Positions 11,048 to 22,585 of a stretch of 64,000 nt of DNA are shown in pieces. Source of the DNA: Capsaspora owczarzaki ATCC 30864 (Eukaryota > Opisthokonta > Filasterea); contig NW_011887292.1 of NCBI RefSeq assembly GCF_000151315.2, forward strand, positions 1,961,181 through 2,025,180. Reading direction: 5' to 3'. The notes under the pieces were generated by a model. The model ran no database searches. It saw only the letters and a program-made list of their open reading frames with translations, and was not told the origin of the DNA. Position 1 is the first letter of the stretch. The number at the start of each line of letters is the position of its first letter. Both the position numbers and the translations under genes were made by a program.

Positions 11048-14000
11048 ATGCTAGCAAGAATGGCACTGCAATTCCAGCACCCACCGTCTCCACGACCATG
11101 CATCGCGCTGCTGATAAACCTGAAACTACTGACTCGATTTTGCAAGCCGCCGCTGCCAACATGCCCCCAACAGTCCTTGCGACAACACCGGCACCCAAGC
11201 ATCCACGACTGGCTCGGGTACTGCGCTTCAACATCACGTATGCCCAGAAGGGAACTGTGGTGGTCACCACGTCGGACAAAAATACCACCGTGCAGCGACC
11301 AGAGCTGACCGTGTTTGCCACGCGTGCCAACGACGGCGTGCAGTGCATCCTTCGCCTCCGTGATAACTGGATTTACACCCCCGTGGCCCCCAACCACGTT
11401 TGCAACCTGGTGTCGACTGCGCCGTATCCGACGGACGATCCTGGCGACTTTGGAAATGACGGCGTCTACCGGCCGCTGGGTGGCGCTCCGATGGGCGACA
11501 TGCTTTCCTTGGATGTGCACGAGTACGTTATTGACGCATCGCCCGCAAGTGCACTGCTTGTGCTCCAACCCGACTGCCTGGTGACTGGCACGCGCGTCGC
11601 CGAGAGCGTCTTTTGCAAACGGCGCGGTGTGTTGAACGAGCGTTTGCGCGGACCCACAGACTACAGTGCCCCAGCACTGTTGTACGGCTCAATGTTGCAC
11701 GAGCTGTTTGAGATTGCTCTGGCGGCAGGGACGTTTACGGCCGAGTTCATCACGCAGCAAGTTGCTCGGGTCTTGTCGCAGTTTATTGAGGAGCTCTATG
11801 GCGTCGGGGACGACGAGAAGGCGGCCACTGTCAAGCTATGCGACTCAATCCCGGCCATACAAGAATGGGCGCAAAGGTTTTACAAGTCCGAGCCTGGAGG
11901 TGCAGAATCAGACGTGCCCTACAACGACGCCCCCGGAAACGCTCAAATCAATCACACGCATCGCGTTGCGATCAGTGCGGTGGTCGATATTGAAGAAAAT
12001 CTTGTGTCTCCTGCGTATGGTCTCAAGGGCAAAGTGGACGCGACCCTGGAGGTCGTTGTACACCGCAAGCCAGTGCTGAAACGAGCAGCGTCAAGTTGGC
12101 GCCCTCCCGGCGCCGCTCCTCCTGCTCCTCCTGCTCCTCCCGCATCCACCCAGCAGACGGAATCAGCCCTTACAACCCGGCACATTGTGCCGTTTGAACT
12201 GAAAACGGGCAAAGCCTCCGGGACGAGCGCCATCTCCCACAGCACGCAAGTCACTCTTTATACACTGCTCATGTCGGATCGATACGAGAAAAATATTACC
12301 AGTGGACTGCTGTACTACCTCAAGTCTGGCACCATGCAGGGTATCACCCACACTGCAGCCGACCTGCGGGGCATTATGATTGCGCGAAACGAGCTCGCAG
12401 TCCACCTTTCTGGCCCCAGGTTTTATCCCGAGATGCTGAAAAGCCCTCGACAGTGCAAGTCCTGCTTTCAATTGGACAACTGCATGATCATCCACAAGGC
12501 TCTTGAGCACGGCAATGCCGAGTCTGCAGGGTTGGATGAAGGCGTATTCGAGGCGAAAACGCAGCATCTGAACGTGCACGAGATTGCTTACCTGCAGCAT
12601 TGGATGGAGCTCATCGCCTTGGAAACGGGCGACGACATGGCTACTCGTCACGAACTATGGACCATGTCCAGCGAAGCGCGCGAAAGTCGCGGGCGCTGCC
12701 TGGGGTCGATGGTCGTTGTGTCTGCACGTCCGGTCTCGAAGGAACCAAACGCACCATGGCGTTACAAGTTTGCCCGTCATCGATCGCATCCGGCCATAGC
12801 TGCGATTCTTTCTGACGAAGCTGACGATCTTGCGGGAGTGGAACTCGACGACTTTTTCACCGAGGACCCTGACGACGGCGACGAGCAGCCGAGCACCCAA
12901 GGCTCGTGTATTCAGCCAACCGCTTGCACTCCCGTGCGTGCCGCTGCGAGACGCCAGTTCCGGCAGTCCATGTCTCCCTCATTACTGGACACGTCGTTCA
13001 ATGTGAATGACCCTGTCATGATCTCACTCAACGATGGAAGCCAAGTCGGCCTGAGCACAGGTAGTGTCAGGGAAATTACTCCAGATTACCTTGTGGTAGT
13101 CGTCGCCAGGCAGCTACAAGCTCGACGATCGTCGCTGGCTGCAGACAAGGCAAGGTCAGCAGCAGCAAGAGCAGCGACCACAGGGGATGGTGCTGCTGCT
13201 GCTGCTCTTGCTGCTGCTGCTGCTTCGGAACTGGATGGACTGCTTCCCGACGACCTGGATATGGCTTCTTCGTCGCAAATGTCATGGGATAATCCCGAGT
13301 CAGCTGCACCCGTCGGTGCCTCGGCTTCAGTGCCAACCCTTCAAGATGATGCGCGAGCAGATGCCCGTTCCGTTCACTCGTCTCATTTTTCGGCTTCTCA
13401 GCACAGCCGCGCGTCCGGCCTTCATTCCTCTGCTGCAAGCTATCTATTTGCGGCATCGAATCCTGGCGGGACGCAGGTGTCAAAGTGCATCCCTCGGCTC
13501 ATCAAACCATCCATGCTGTCGGAGCCCGCGCAGAACATGAATGCCGAGCTGTTCCGTCTGGACAAGGAGGAAATGAGCGTTGGCACTGGACTCACGCGAG
13601 ACAATCTGGCGAGCCTGTTTGTTGCGTCCGCCAACGCTCGCCGTCGAGCCTTGATTGTCGAGTTGGCTGCGCCGACCTTTGACGAGCCTTCCGTCGCGGT
13701 TGCAGCCGTACCCACCGATGCCAATGCTGCCGCTGCTTCAAACCTCAATGTTGACCAGCTGCGCGCCATTGACTTGGTCCAAAGGTGCCGCGATTACGCA
13801 TTGATTCTGGGCATGCCGGGCAGCGGCAAGACAACAACGATTGCCGAGCTTGTTCGCAGGCTGGTAGCGCAGGGTCTGTCAGTGCTGCTTTGTGCCTACA
13901 CGCACACGGCGGTGGATAATATTTTGCTGAAAATGGACGACACAATGAAAGGCGTCGAGTTTGTGCGCCTGGGCAACAGCGATCGTGTCCACCCCAAGCT

Positions 14001-15522
14001 CGCTCATCGCACTGCCCAGCATGCACCAGGCGCCCAAACAGTTGCCGGCATTGAGCAGCTGTACACGCAAACTCCAGTTGTGGCGGCCACCTGCCTCGGT
14101 ATCAACCACCCGCTGTTTACACGCCGACGATTTGATGTCTGCATCATTGACGAAGCCTCCCAAGTCACGCTGCCCGTGTGCCTCGGGCCCCTCCGCTACG
14201 CCGACCGGTTTGTTCTGGTGGGCGACCACTACCAGCTCACGCCGCTCGTCCGCAACCCCACCGCACGCCAAAAGGGCATGGCCGAATCGCTTTTCGAACG
14301 CCTTTCCAACGCGCATCCCGCGGCAGTTGTCTATCTGGAGCACCAGTACCGCATGAACCGCGATATCATGCTCCTGTCCAACACGCTCATCTATCAGCAT
14401 CGCCTCAAGTGTGGGTCTGCGGCCGTGGGCGCGGCCAGCCTGGATTTGCCGCGCCTCCCCGAGCTCGCGCGGGCGCTTTGTCAAGAAGACCTTCAGCAAG
14501 GAGGGACGCAACAGAGCAAACATGATGTTGCTTCTCAGCGAGCTCCCGATCCAGGCGACCTGCTTTTGGGCGACGCAGACGAGTCTCTGTTTGACGCGCT
14601 CCCGTCCGAGGTGGAACGCGCGCTCGAATCTGAACATCACCCTTCCAATTCTGCCGACACTACTGGGCTGCCGCACCCTTCCTTTGCAGCTGGCAAGCGG
14701 CTTGTCGACAGTGGCACGCACTGGCTCCTGGATGCGATTGATCCTGCTCGCAAAGTCGTGTTTCTGGACACTGACCTCGTCCCTGCGCTTGAAGTTCGAG
14801 TGGGAGAGGTTCTCAAGAATGACACCGAGGCTTCGATTGTCCAGCAGCTCATGGCGGCGCTGCTCGAAGCTGGACTTGCGCCCAACGACGTGGGTGTGAT
14901 TTCTCCATACCGCTCGCAGCTCAAGGCGATTCGACACTTGATCAACTCTGTGCAGCGCGGTGTTGAAATGCACACTGTCGACAAGTACCAAGGACGGGAC
15001 AAGGAGTGCATCATTGTGTCGCTGGTCCGTTCAAACGCGGAGAAGAATGTAAGTTGTGTGTGCTCAGTCATCATCTCGGGTTGCTGCGTTGGTGTCGCCT
15101 ATTCGTCACTGCTTGTTGCTCACCTGCAGTTTGACTAAAACTTCGAACGAAACAAAAAAAAAAACGCTTAGCTTGGCGACCTTTTGAATGACTGGCGTCG
15201 CGTCAATGTCGCCTTTACCCGAGCCAAGAAAAAGCTCATTATTGTGGGCTCGCGCTCCACAATTGAGCAAAGCCCTCTGTTGGCCAGCTTTGTCGAGCTG
15301 CTGCTCGTGCAACAATGGATTATCACGCTGCCAAAAGGAGCGCACAGCATGTTTGAAATGCAGCCCATCGCAACTCCACAGCGCAATCTATTCTACCAGA
15401 CCGTGTCCAACCCCATCGTCCTGACGACGCCTCAGCGCCTTGCAGCAGCGGAGCGTCGGCGCGTTGCAGAATCCACTGCGAGTCCGGACGGCCCTCGCAA
15501 GCGCGTTCGGCGGCGATTGTGA
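10237..15522 (+). CDS. DNA2: DNA replication ATP-dependent helicase/nuclease DNA2
   Basis: Processes Okazaki-fragment flaps and resects DNA ends. Two exons: 10237-15048 and 15172-15522, ~1720 aa (human 1060). The Cas4-type nuclease shows YGSMLHELFE, the catalytic pair KVDATLEV (Asp) and FELKTGK (Glu-x-Lys), and iron-sulfur cysteines SVFCKRR plus C-x2-C-x5-C in QCKSCFQLDNC. The SF1 helicase has Walker A GMPGSGKTTT, IIDEASQ, VGDHYQLTP, GVISPYRSQL, TVDKYQGRDKE and, in exon 2, VNVAFTRAKKK. Extra length lies in an acidic, low-complexity N-terminus with 20 consecutive threonines and in Ser/Ala-rich inserts around 13,100-13,450. An upstream in-frame ATG at 10138 exists; I prefer 10237 (GGGATGG context, acidic start), but this is uncertain. 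Confidence 0.95.
10987..11046 (+). repeat. ACA microsatellite encoding 20 threonines
   Basis: One ACG followed by nineteen ACA codons in the DNA2 N-terminal region. Near-pure codon use indicates recent slippage expansion rather than selected sequence. Confidence 0.95.
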
Positions 15523-15675
15523 TCCGTGTTGCACTGTCTATATTGTACTATAGTACTACTCGATGTGTACATTCGTTCCTGGATTCGTTGTGAAGGTTTT
15601 TGCTTGTTTTTGGGAGGGTTTTTGTTTCAGGTCAGTCGAGTCGTTCCAGTCTGATTTTCTGAATCTTGGCGACGC

Positions 15676-17496
15676 ATGTTTCGTTGTGCTTTCAGTCATG
15701 CTCGCTCGGTAGCGCCATTCTCGTCGACCTGCCGCGCATTACAATCACAGAGTAGAATGACTACTGCGTTCACGATGCCTGCTGCTGCTACCACCTATGC
15801 GACACGCGGCGAACTGGGATTGTCGGGCTCCAGCCGGCAATGGAAATCGAGTGGCGCGACCCCAGCCAAGACGGCGCGCCCGCAGCTCTCCCAGCTGGTG
15901 CGAGGGATGCGCGACGTTGTGCCTGCAGTCGCATTGAGTCAAGCACGCGTCACACAGACGTTCGGGGAGGTCACTGCCAACCTGGGCTTTGGCGAGGTCG
16001 AAACGCCGATCGTCGAGCAAGAGTCGCTCTTCAAGCGGTCGATCGGTGCCGATTCGAGTGTTGTCATGAAGGAAATGTACGCGTTCGACGACCCCGATGG
16101 CGGCCGGCTGTGCTTGCGCCCGGAAGGCACCGCTGGAGTGATGCGCGCGGTGCTCCAGCGGCTCGCTGCTGAACCCACCCCGTCCATCAATGCCGACGTC
16201 CACGCGAGTCTTTGCTACACGGGACCCATGTTCCGTCGAGAGAAACCTCAAGCGGGCCGGTACCGTCAGTTTCTGCAGTGCGGCGTCGAGTACCTGGGCT
16301 CGGCTGGCGTGGATGCGGATGGCCTCGTCCTGTACGCTGCCTGGCGTCTCATCCGTGAGCTCGGGCTTTCATCTCAAGTAGTGTTGCAGTTGAACACACT
16401 TGGGACGTCCGCTGAGCGCTACCGCTACGTCCAAGCGTTGCGGGACTATCTAGAACCTCGCGCAAATGAGCTGTCGGGTGAGTCGTTGTCGCGGCTACGT
16501 GGTCGCACGCCTGTCGTGGCGACGGGCTCGGATGAGTTGCGTCAAGAAGCAGCTGGAGCAAGCACCACAAGCGCTGCCGAAGACACGGGCATTGTCGGTC
16601 GTGTGTTGCGTATTCTGGACTCCAAGCACGCCCAGGACCATGCCGTGTTGGAAGCTGCTCCTCTTCTCTCGGACTTTCTAGATCCTTCGACGCACGCGCG
16701 GTTTGCAGAGCTGAAGGAGACTCTGGAAGCACTTGCCATTCCGTTCACCGTCAACCCGCGACTTGTACGCGGCCTCGATTATTACTCGCACACTGTTTTT
16801 GAAATTGTTGCAAATAGCGGGGTGCTCGGCGCCCAGTCCACAGTACTAGCTGGTGGGAGGTACGATGAGCTGTCGCTTGTGCTCGGTGGCAAGCGCAAGG
16901 TGCCGGCTGTCGGATGGGCTGCCGGTGTCGAGCGGCTTTCACTCGCCAGAGCATCGACACCCCAAGGACCGTCCTCAAAGACAGGCCAAGCTGAGTGTGG
17001 TCTTGCTGCACCTCCAGCAGAACAGCCTCTCGGGCCATTTGCAGTCCCCAACTCTGTCTTTTTGTCCTCGCGTCCGAACGCCATTCAAGCGGGGCGGTTG
17101 GCGCGCGTTGGAATTCTGATCGTCCCTCCCAAGCCCGTGTATCCTGATCAGCAACAGAGCGCACCGGCCGCGGTGTCGCCGCAATTGTCACCTTCCCAGC
17201 TCGTGTCGCTTCTCTACCAGACGGTGGAGGAGCTCAATCAGAAGGGGATTTGCACCATTCCCATTCTTGTTCGTTCGCGCGAATGCACAGACAAGCCAGC
17301 AACCAGCTCGCGCTCCGTTCCCATGCTTGGCGATCAATTACGCGCTGCAGCCCGGCACGGCCTGGAGCACGTCGTCCTGCTATATCCTGATCAAGCTGCC
17401 ACCGGCACTGCCGTTGTCCGGCATCTTGCGAGTGCGCATCAGCAGTCCGTTTCGCTCACGTCGCTTGCAACCCATGTGCTTCAGCTGTCGTCATAG
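15676..17496 (+). CDS. HARS2: Histidyl-tRNA synthetase, bacterial/organellar type
   Basis: Charges tRNA-His. Single exon, 606 aa. The first ~65 residues are Ser/Ala/Arg-rich with no clear acidic run, as expected for a mitochondrial leader; GMRDV then opens the catalytic core. Class II motifs are present: motif 1 around FGEVETPIVE, motif 2 LRPEGTAGVMRA with FRREKPQAGRYRQFLQCGVE, the HisRS signatures RGLDYYSHTVFE and GGRYDEL, and motif 3 near VGWAAGVERL. A C-terminal region with LARVGILIVP and LVSLLYQTVEEL is the HisRS anticodon-binding domain. The LRPEGT-RYRQF pattern is shared by bacterial and mitochondrial enzymes. Two low-complexity inserts add length. Only 153 bp separate it from DNA2 on the same strand. 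Confidence 0.92.
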   Translation: MFRCAFSHARSVAPFSSTCRALQSQSRMTTAFTMPAAATTYATRGELGLSGSSRQWKSSGATPAKTARPQLSQLVRGMRDVVPAVALSQARVTQTFGEVTANLGFGEVETPIVEQESLFKRSIGADSSVVMKEMYAFDDPDGGRLCLRPEGTAGVMRAVLQRLAAEPTPSINADVHASLCYTGPMFRREKPQAGRYRQFLQCGVEYLGSAGVDADGLVLYAAWRLIRELGLSSQVVLQLNTLGTSAERYRYVQALRDYLEPRANELSGESLSRLRGRTPVVATGSDELRQEAAGASTTSAAEDTGIVGRVLRILDSKHAQDHAVLEAAPLLSDFLDPSTHARFAELKETLEALAIPFTVNPRLVRGLDYYSHTVFEIVANSGVLGAQSTVLAGGRYDELSLVLGGKRKVPAVGWAAGVERLSLARASTPQGPSSKTGQAECGLAAPPAEQPLGPFAVPNSVFLSSRPNAIQAGRLARVGILIVPPKPVYPDQQQSAPAAVSPQLSPSQLVSLLYQTVEELNQKGICTIPILVRSRECTDKPATSSRSVPMLGDQLRAAARHGLEHVVLLYPDQAATGTAVVRHLASAHQQSVSLTSLATHVLQLSS

Positions 17497-17938
17497 TTTT
17501 TTTCCCTCCCCCGATCACTTGTTTCAGTTCATACACTTTGTACCTTGCCTATTCCTGAACCACAGCACATGTTTGAAACGAGCGCTCTTTCATTTTCCAA
17601 CCCTCGACATCTCTGTCTCTCCCCCGCCTCCACCCGCCGCCCCAAATTCGCTCGTGTTCTGGGCGCCATTCCCTGCCAATGCTGATGTCTCTGGCTTTGT
17701 TCTCATTCAGGTTTGTGCTCGCTGGTTCGAGGACGCCAACAATGATCACGGCAATGATAACTTTGCACGTGCAGTCGCTCCATTTGTATTAATAAAGAAG
17801 CTTTTTTCTTTTTTTTCAGTCGCTTTTTCTCATCGTGTTTTTCTCACTGTATTGAACAACGACGACGACCAAAAACAAGACCAAGACCAACCTCACAATC
17901 TGAATTTCTGAATTCACTCTTGATTAAGCAGCAAAAGC
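17497..17938. other. Intergenic region with possible polyadenylation signal
   Basis: This 442-bp gap between HARS2 and the Sec14-PH gene contains AATAAA at about 17791-17796, about 295 bp past the HARS2 stop, and pyrimidine-rich runs. No gene was recognised. Confidence 0.4.
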
Positions 17939-19496
17939 ATGACGCACGTGAACATCCATTTGGCGCCTGCGACGGAGGCCGAGAAGGAGCAGCTGGCCCA
18001 GCTGCGGTCGGAATTTAACGAGCCGCATCCAGCAATGGAGGGCGAGCAGCTGCTGCTTCGCTTCCTGCGCTTCCACCACCACGACCTGAAGGCCACCGAG
18101 CAGCATGTCAAGCACTTCTTTGACTGGCGCCAGGACTTCCGCATCGACGACCTCACCATTGCAGACGCAAAGCCCTTCCTCAAGACCAATTTGCTCGCCA
18201 TGCTCGACAAGACCGACAGCCATGTCAGTCCTGCTGCTTCTTCTCCTCCGTACTTTGAGTTTGCTGCTTGCTCATTGTCGGTGCCCGGTGGCTGGCTGCG
18301 ATGGGGGAGAAGGAGGGGCGGTGGTGGTGGCGGAACACAATGACAATCTGTAATGCGAACGAACAGCTGTGGTCATTGACGAAACGCGCTCTTTTCCCAA
18401 TGAATAAATGGGTGTGTGGGGGGAGGGGTTGATGGATGTACGGGTTTTGATGGATGCATGGGGTTGATGAAAGAGTCTGAAGCGGTTCACCTCGGAAACA
18501 GACCAAAGATTCTAGATGAACGGATTACTTACAAGAACACCAGCACATCCAAGTTTGCTCATTTTTGTTTCGCTGCTGGATCTCTTTTTGCCCCCATCGT
18601 CACAGGGACGACCGATCGTCATGGTGCGCTGGCGCAACTTCCACCCAGAGTCAACGAACGTTGCGGACATGCTCAAGGCACAGGCGTACTTGTTTGACAC
18701 CTTGTTCAAGGTGTCCTCGCCGGCGCCAATTGACGGGTTTATCGCGCTGTGCGATTACTCGGATTGGGCGCTCAAGCAGTCGAGCCCGCAACTCGTCAAG
18801 TTGACGTTCGATCTCGCTCGTCGCTACCCGTTCACGCCAGTCACGTATGCCGTGAACGTGCCGTGGTACTTTCGCGTCGTGTGGGCGTTTGCCAAGCCAT
18901 TCATGAGCCAGGCAGCCATTGATTCCTTCTCGGTGCTCTCCATGAGCGAGCTCGCTGAGCGCCTCACGCCCGACCAGCGTGAACCCGAACTTGGCGGCAC
19001 GTTGCAGTTCAACTTGGACGAGTGGATTGCCGGGCGATTCAAGGCAGAGGGCATCGACGAGGCCAACCCTGGTGCGCCGCACTTGGCGTTCGACGACGCT
19101 TTGGCAAGGCTCGAGGTTACCTATGGAAGCGTGGCCTCGCACGCGCGTCTGGAGGGCTCGCTGCAAAAGCAGGGTGGAGGTGGCTACTTTGGTACTTCCT
19201 CGTGGAAGGCGCGCCAGTTTGTGCTCGCCCGAGACAACTTTGTCTACTACTTTGCCGACAGAAAGAGCAGCAGCAAGCCTCACCGCACGTTCGATTTGGC
19301 GACCTGCACTGTCGAAGCTGCCGACGAGAAGGCAGACAAGCCCCACACCTTCTACCTCCATGCTGGTGATCGCCGCATCACCCTGGCGGCTGCCTCTGAC
19401 GCGGAGCGCGCGAAATGGATTGAGGCGCTGCAGTCTGCCATCAACGAGCGGAAGGATTCGGCCAAGGCCGAGCAGGAAGTGGCAGCATCCAAGTGA
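17939..19496 (+). CDS. CRAL-TRIO (Sec14-like) and PH domain protein
   Basis: Predicted lipid-binding or exchange protein. Two exons, 17939-18223 and 18606-19496, joined in phase 0 to give 391 aa. Residues ~35-90 form the CRAL-TRIO N helix bundle (LLLRFLRFHHHDLKATEQH). Residues ~95-255 are the Sec14 lipid-binding fold (RPIVMVRWRNFHPE, LTFDLARRYPFTPVTYAVNVPW, PFMSQAAIDSFSVLS). Residues ~290-380 are a PH domain: GSLQKQGGGGYFGTSSWKAR, FVLARDNFVYYF and a final AAASDAERAKWIEALQSA helix with the expected Trp. The Sec14-then-PH order is unusual among named families, so I give no symbol. The 382-bp intron is long for this locus and contains repeated GGGGTTGATGG-like stretches near 18425-18470. Confidence 0.88.
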
Positions 19497-19731
19497 TTGA
19501 GTGTGGGTTTTTTTTTTTTTTGTTTTGCTGTTGTTGTTGTCGCTTTCAGTTTCAGTAGTGGTGATGTGCACATTTGTGCATTACAACGCATCACGTGTAG
19601 CTTCATAAAAGCGCTTGCTGTGAAGCAATCAGCTCTTCGTTTTTAAAATGTTCCGACAACGTGCACAAACAGAATGCAAAGAAGTCTCAACATACATTTA
19701 CTGTATTCATCCAAGATCAGAACCAGATCAA

Positions 19732-22585
19732 CTATTCATCCTCTTCATAGTCCTCTTCCTCGTCTTCGTCCTGAAAGTCCAAGTCCTGATCACCGAATTC
19801 GGGTAGATCTGCAGGGGTGATCTGGCCGGGCATGCCGCCTCCTTCGCTGTTGATCGGGAATCGCAGTGATTGAACGAGCTGTTGCATCAGCGTAGTAATG
19901 CCAGCGTCTGTAGCAGCAGGCCCTGCGGCAGCATTTTGCCGGGCTTGAGGGGCCGGGGCCGCTCGTGGCGCAGGTACAGCGCCAACATGATCCTGTCACC
20001 AGCCCAATGAGTCGATGCAATGGAATGACAAGCTTGTGCAAAAGCACGGGAGGGGGGCTTTTGAGAGGACTTACAGCGGCATAACCTGGCATGAGCGACG
20101 CCATGATAGAAGCCATCATCTCGCGGACGCTCATCGACCTGAGCGCGTGTTGTTCTTCAGGCTGGGTGCGCTCTGTATATTGAGACTCGGAATCGGGTGG
20201 TGGGAGAGGATCGTGCATGTCGAAGCGCGCAGGGCGAGACTCTTGAGTAAGCGCACCAATCGCTCCTTTCAAGTCTACCCCCCAAAAACACAAGATCAGA
20301 CAAAAACACAAACGAACAAAAGCCGTGGTAAGAAACAGACAGTGCACGATGACCACCGGAGCGGACTCGCCCTGCCTCACCTGAAAGAACAATGTGACGA
20401 ACAACGTTGAGAGGAGTTTTGACGTAAAAGGTCTTTCGGACGTGCAGCCCGGCTTCAGACACGGGCGACTTGGCATCGTACAGTTGCATGACCGAATTGG
20501 CCACTCGTAATAGCCATGGAGCCACCTGTGGATTAGTCAAACATGCGGTCAGCATCAGAAGCAGAAGCACCATGACGCACAGCCAGCACACCATAGTACC
20601 TCCGGCTCCTTCCACAGGGAAAAGCTACGCTCGACATAGAGTGTCGTAATTTGATGCAAGTTGAGTTCGGAGGTAGTACTGGCAACATCTTTGAACAGCT
20701 CGTGTCGGAAGACCGCCCCAGGAGCCGAAATGTTACACCTGATCAAAGCAGAGTCAACAAAAGACGATTCAGTACAACGCTTTTGCGAACTCAAAGAAGA
20801 ACGCGATTCACAGAGCACATACTTGTCCAAAAGCATCGGGAGCACATCGGGGAAGTGGAGCATGGCAACTTCAAGTTGCTTGTCCGCTTCGAGAGAAAGA
20901 CGAGCAAACTCGGTCTCGATTTCGGCATCGGACAAGCGCTGAATGTCGAGCTCGGCTGCTTTCGCGGCGGCATTGCCCTTCTTGGACTTGCTGCTGCCAG
21001 CGCCGCTGTTCTGAGTACTGCCGCCTGAAGCGCGGTCGAGGAACTGCTGCGCCAATCGATACTTTGCGAGCGCGATCGAGTAAGCAAAATTGGGCAGCAA
21101 GGAGAGAGACCGAGCTTGGTCCCACTCGGAAAACAAGCGGCACAGCCAAGCCTCCTCCCCAGCGCGCAACGCGTAAAAGTCAATCATCAGCAGGACGCCC
21201 ATGGGGTCGGTGTAGGGGTCGAGCGACAGCATGAACTTGCAATACTCCAGCGCAGTTCGCCAGCAGCCACGTTGACCAATGAGCTGCAGGTAGCGGAAGA
21301 TGGCAAGGAAGACGTCACGGTTTTCGCGCCATCGGTAGGACAGCCGGCACGTGCCGAGCGCTGGGTTGAACAACGAGTGGAAGGACATTTCGAGGGCAAA
21401 GAGAGCCCGCTCGATCAGCTCGAGCGCCATGGGAAGGTCGCCGTGCATTCTCGAAACTTCGCTCAGCTGCACGAGCGATCCAACGTGGTACGGGTACATG
21501 TTGAGCAGATTCGCAACTGCATCAACTTGATAGCTGTTCACTGCCATGAGAAAGTGCTCCTGCACAGTTGAATAGGACGAGGAATGCATGATGCGAAACC
21601 ACGCGTCCTTGGCAGACCTGCGGCGTTCCACCGTATCGGAGCGGGTATCTGGCTCCATTGAAATCCCACCGCGCCCAGACAGTGGCCAGGTGTCTTTTGG
21701 CCCGGCAAGCCAATACGTCCGGCGAACAAGCGGGCGTTGGCCTCGCACATTTCTGCGCACAACACCGCCGCCGCCACCCCGACGCTCGTCCCCATCGTCG
21801 CCAGTCGCGGCAGCTGCGATCGTGGCTGCGCCAAACATGCGACGCATCTCGACATCGGCTTTCATGTTCTTGGCTTCCACAAACAGCACAGGCCTTGCCG
21901 ACGCTGCCGAGCCGGATGCAAACACGGGTGTGTTTGTGTCTGCCGCAGGTCCAGTCCAGACCAGATCGCCGTACTTTTTCTGTACCTCGCGGATGGCGAG
22001 ATCAATTTCGTCCAGCTCTGCAGTCTGCGCGTCGACGCGAGCAGCAGCCGAGCTTGCTGAATCGGCGCGCTCCGTAGCGTTGTCGTTCGAGGCAGAGTCG
22101 CTGGCTTGTGCCTTGCCCTTGCCCTTGGCCTTGGCCTTGGACTTCGCCTTGGATTTCGCCTTCTTGCTTTGGCTTTTGCCCTTGGCCTGGCCTACAGGAG
22201 CGGCGTTTTTGCCCTGTAACTTCTTGGCGTGCTCTTCTGCGCCCTTGTCCTCGTCGTCCTCGTCGAGCTCGCCCTTGTCCTCGTCGCCAATGTCATTGTC
22301 GTTGTCATTGTCGTCATCTCCGTTGCCGCTCATCAGCAAGTCGAATACATTGCCCCGCTGCATGCGCCTTGAGCTTGACGGCACCACTTCGTCCTCGTCC
22401 TCGTCATCGTCCAGTTGCTCCTCGACGTCGCTGTCCTCGTGCTGGTCCTCCGCATCAGCCTCGGACACTGCTTCAGTGCTCGTCTTCTTGCCGCTTGTAG
22501 TCTTGGTGGTCGATGGGGACGCCCGTGGCGGCGGCAGTGGCTGCTGCTGCTCGCTCAGGGCCTTACGCAACGCTCTGGCACTCAT
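19732..22585 (-). CDS. TCF25: TCF25/NULP1 (Rqc1 family) protein
   Basis: Component of the ribosome quality control complex with Listerin and NEMF, from yeast Rqc1 and human TCF25. Five exons on the minus strand: 22585-20823, 20738-20600, 20525-20381, 20274-20075, 19992-19732, about 835 aa. The start MSARALRKALSEQ matches MSRRALRRL of human TCF25. An acidic then Lys-rich N-terminus follows. The core contains TWPLSGRGGISMEP, FLMAVNSYQVDAVANLL, YPYHVGSLVQLSEV, ERALFALEMSFHSLF, RTALEYCKFMLSLDP and LLMIDFYALR. Exons 2-4 carry LYVERSFSLWKEPE, NVVRHIVLS and MHDPLPPPDS, the counterpart of GFDPLPPSD. The protein ends in a run of Asp/Glu. The frame extends upstream of 22585 only without an ATG. Confidence 0.93.
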
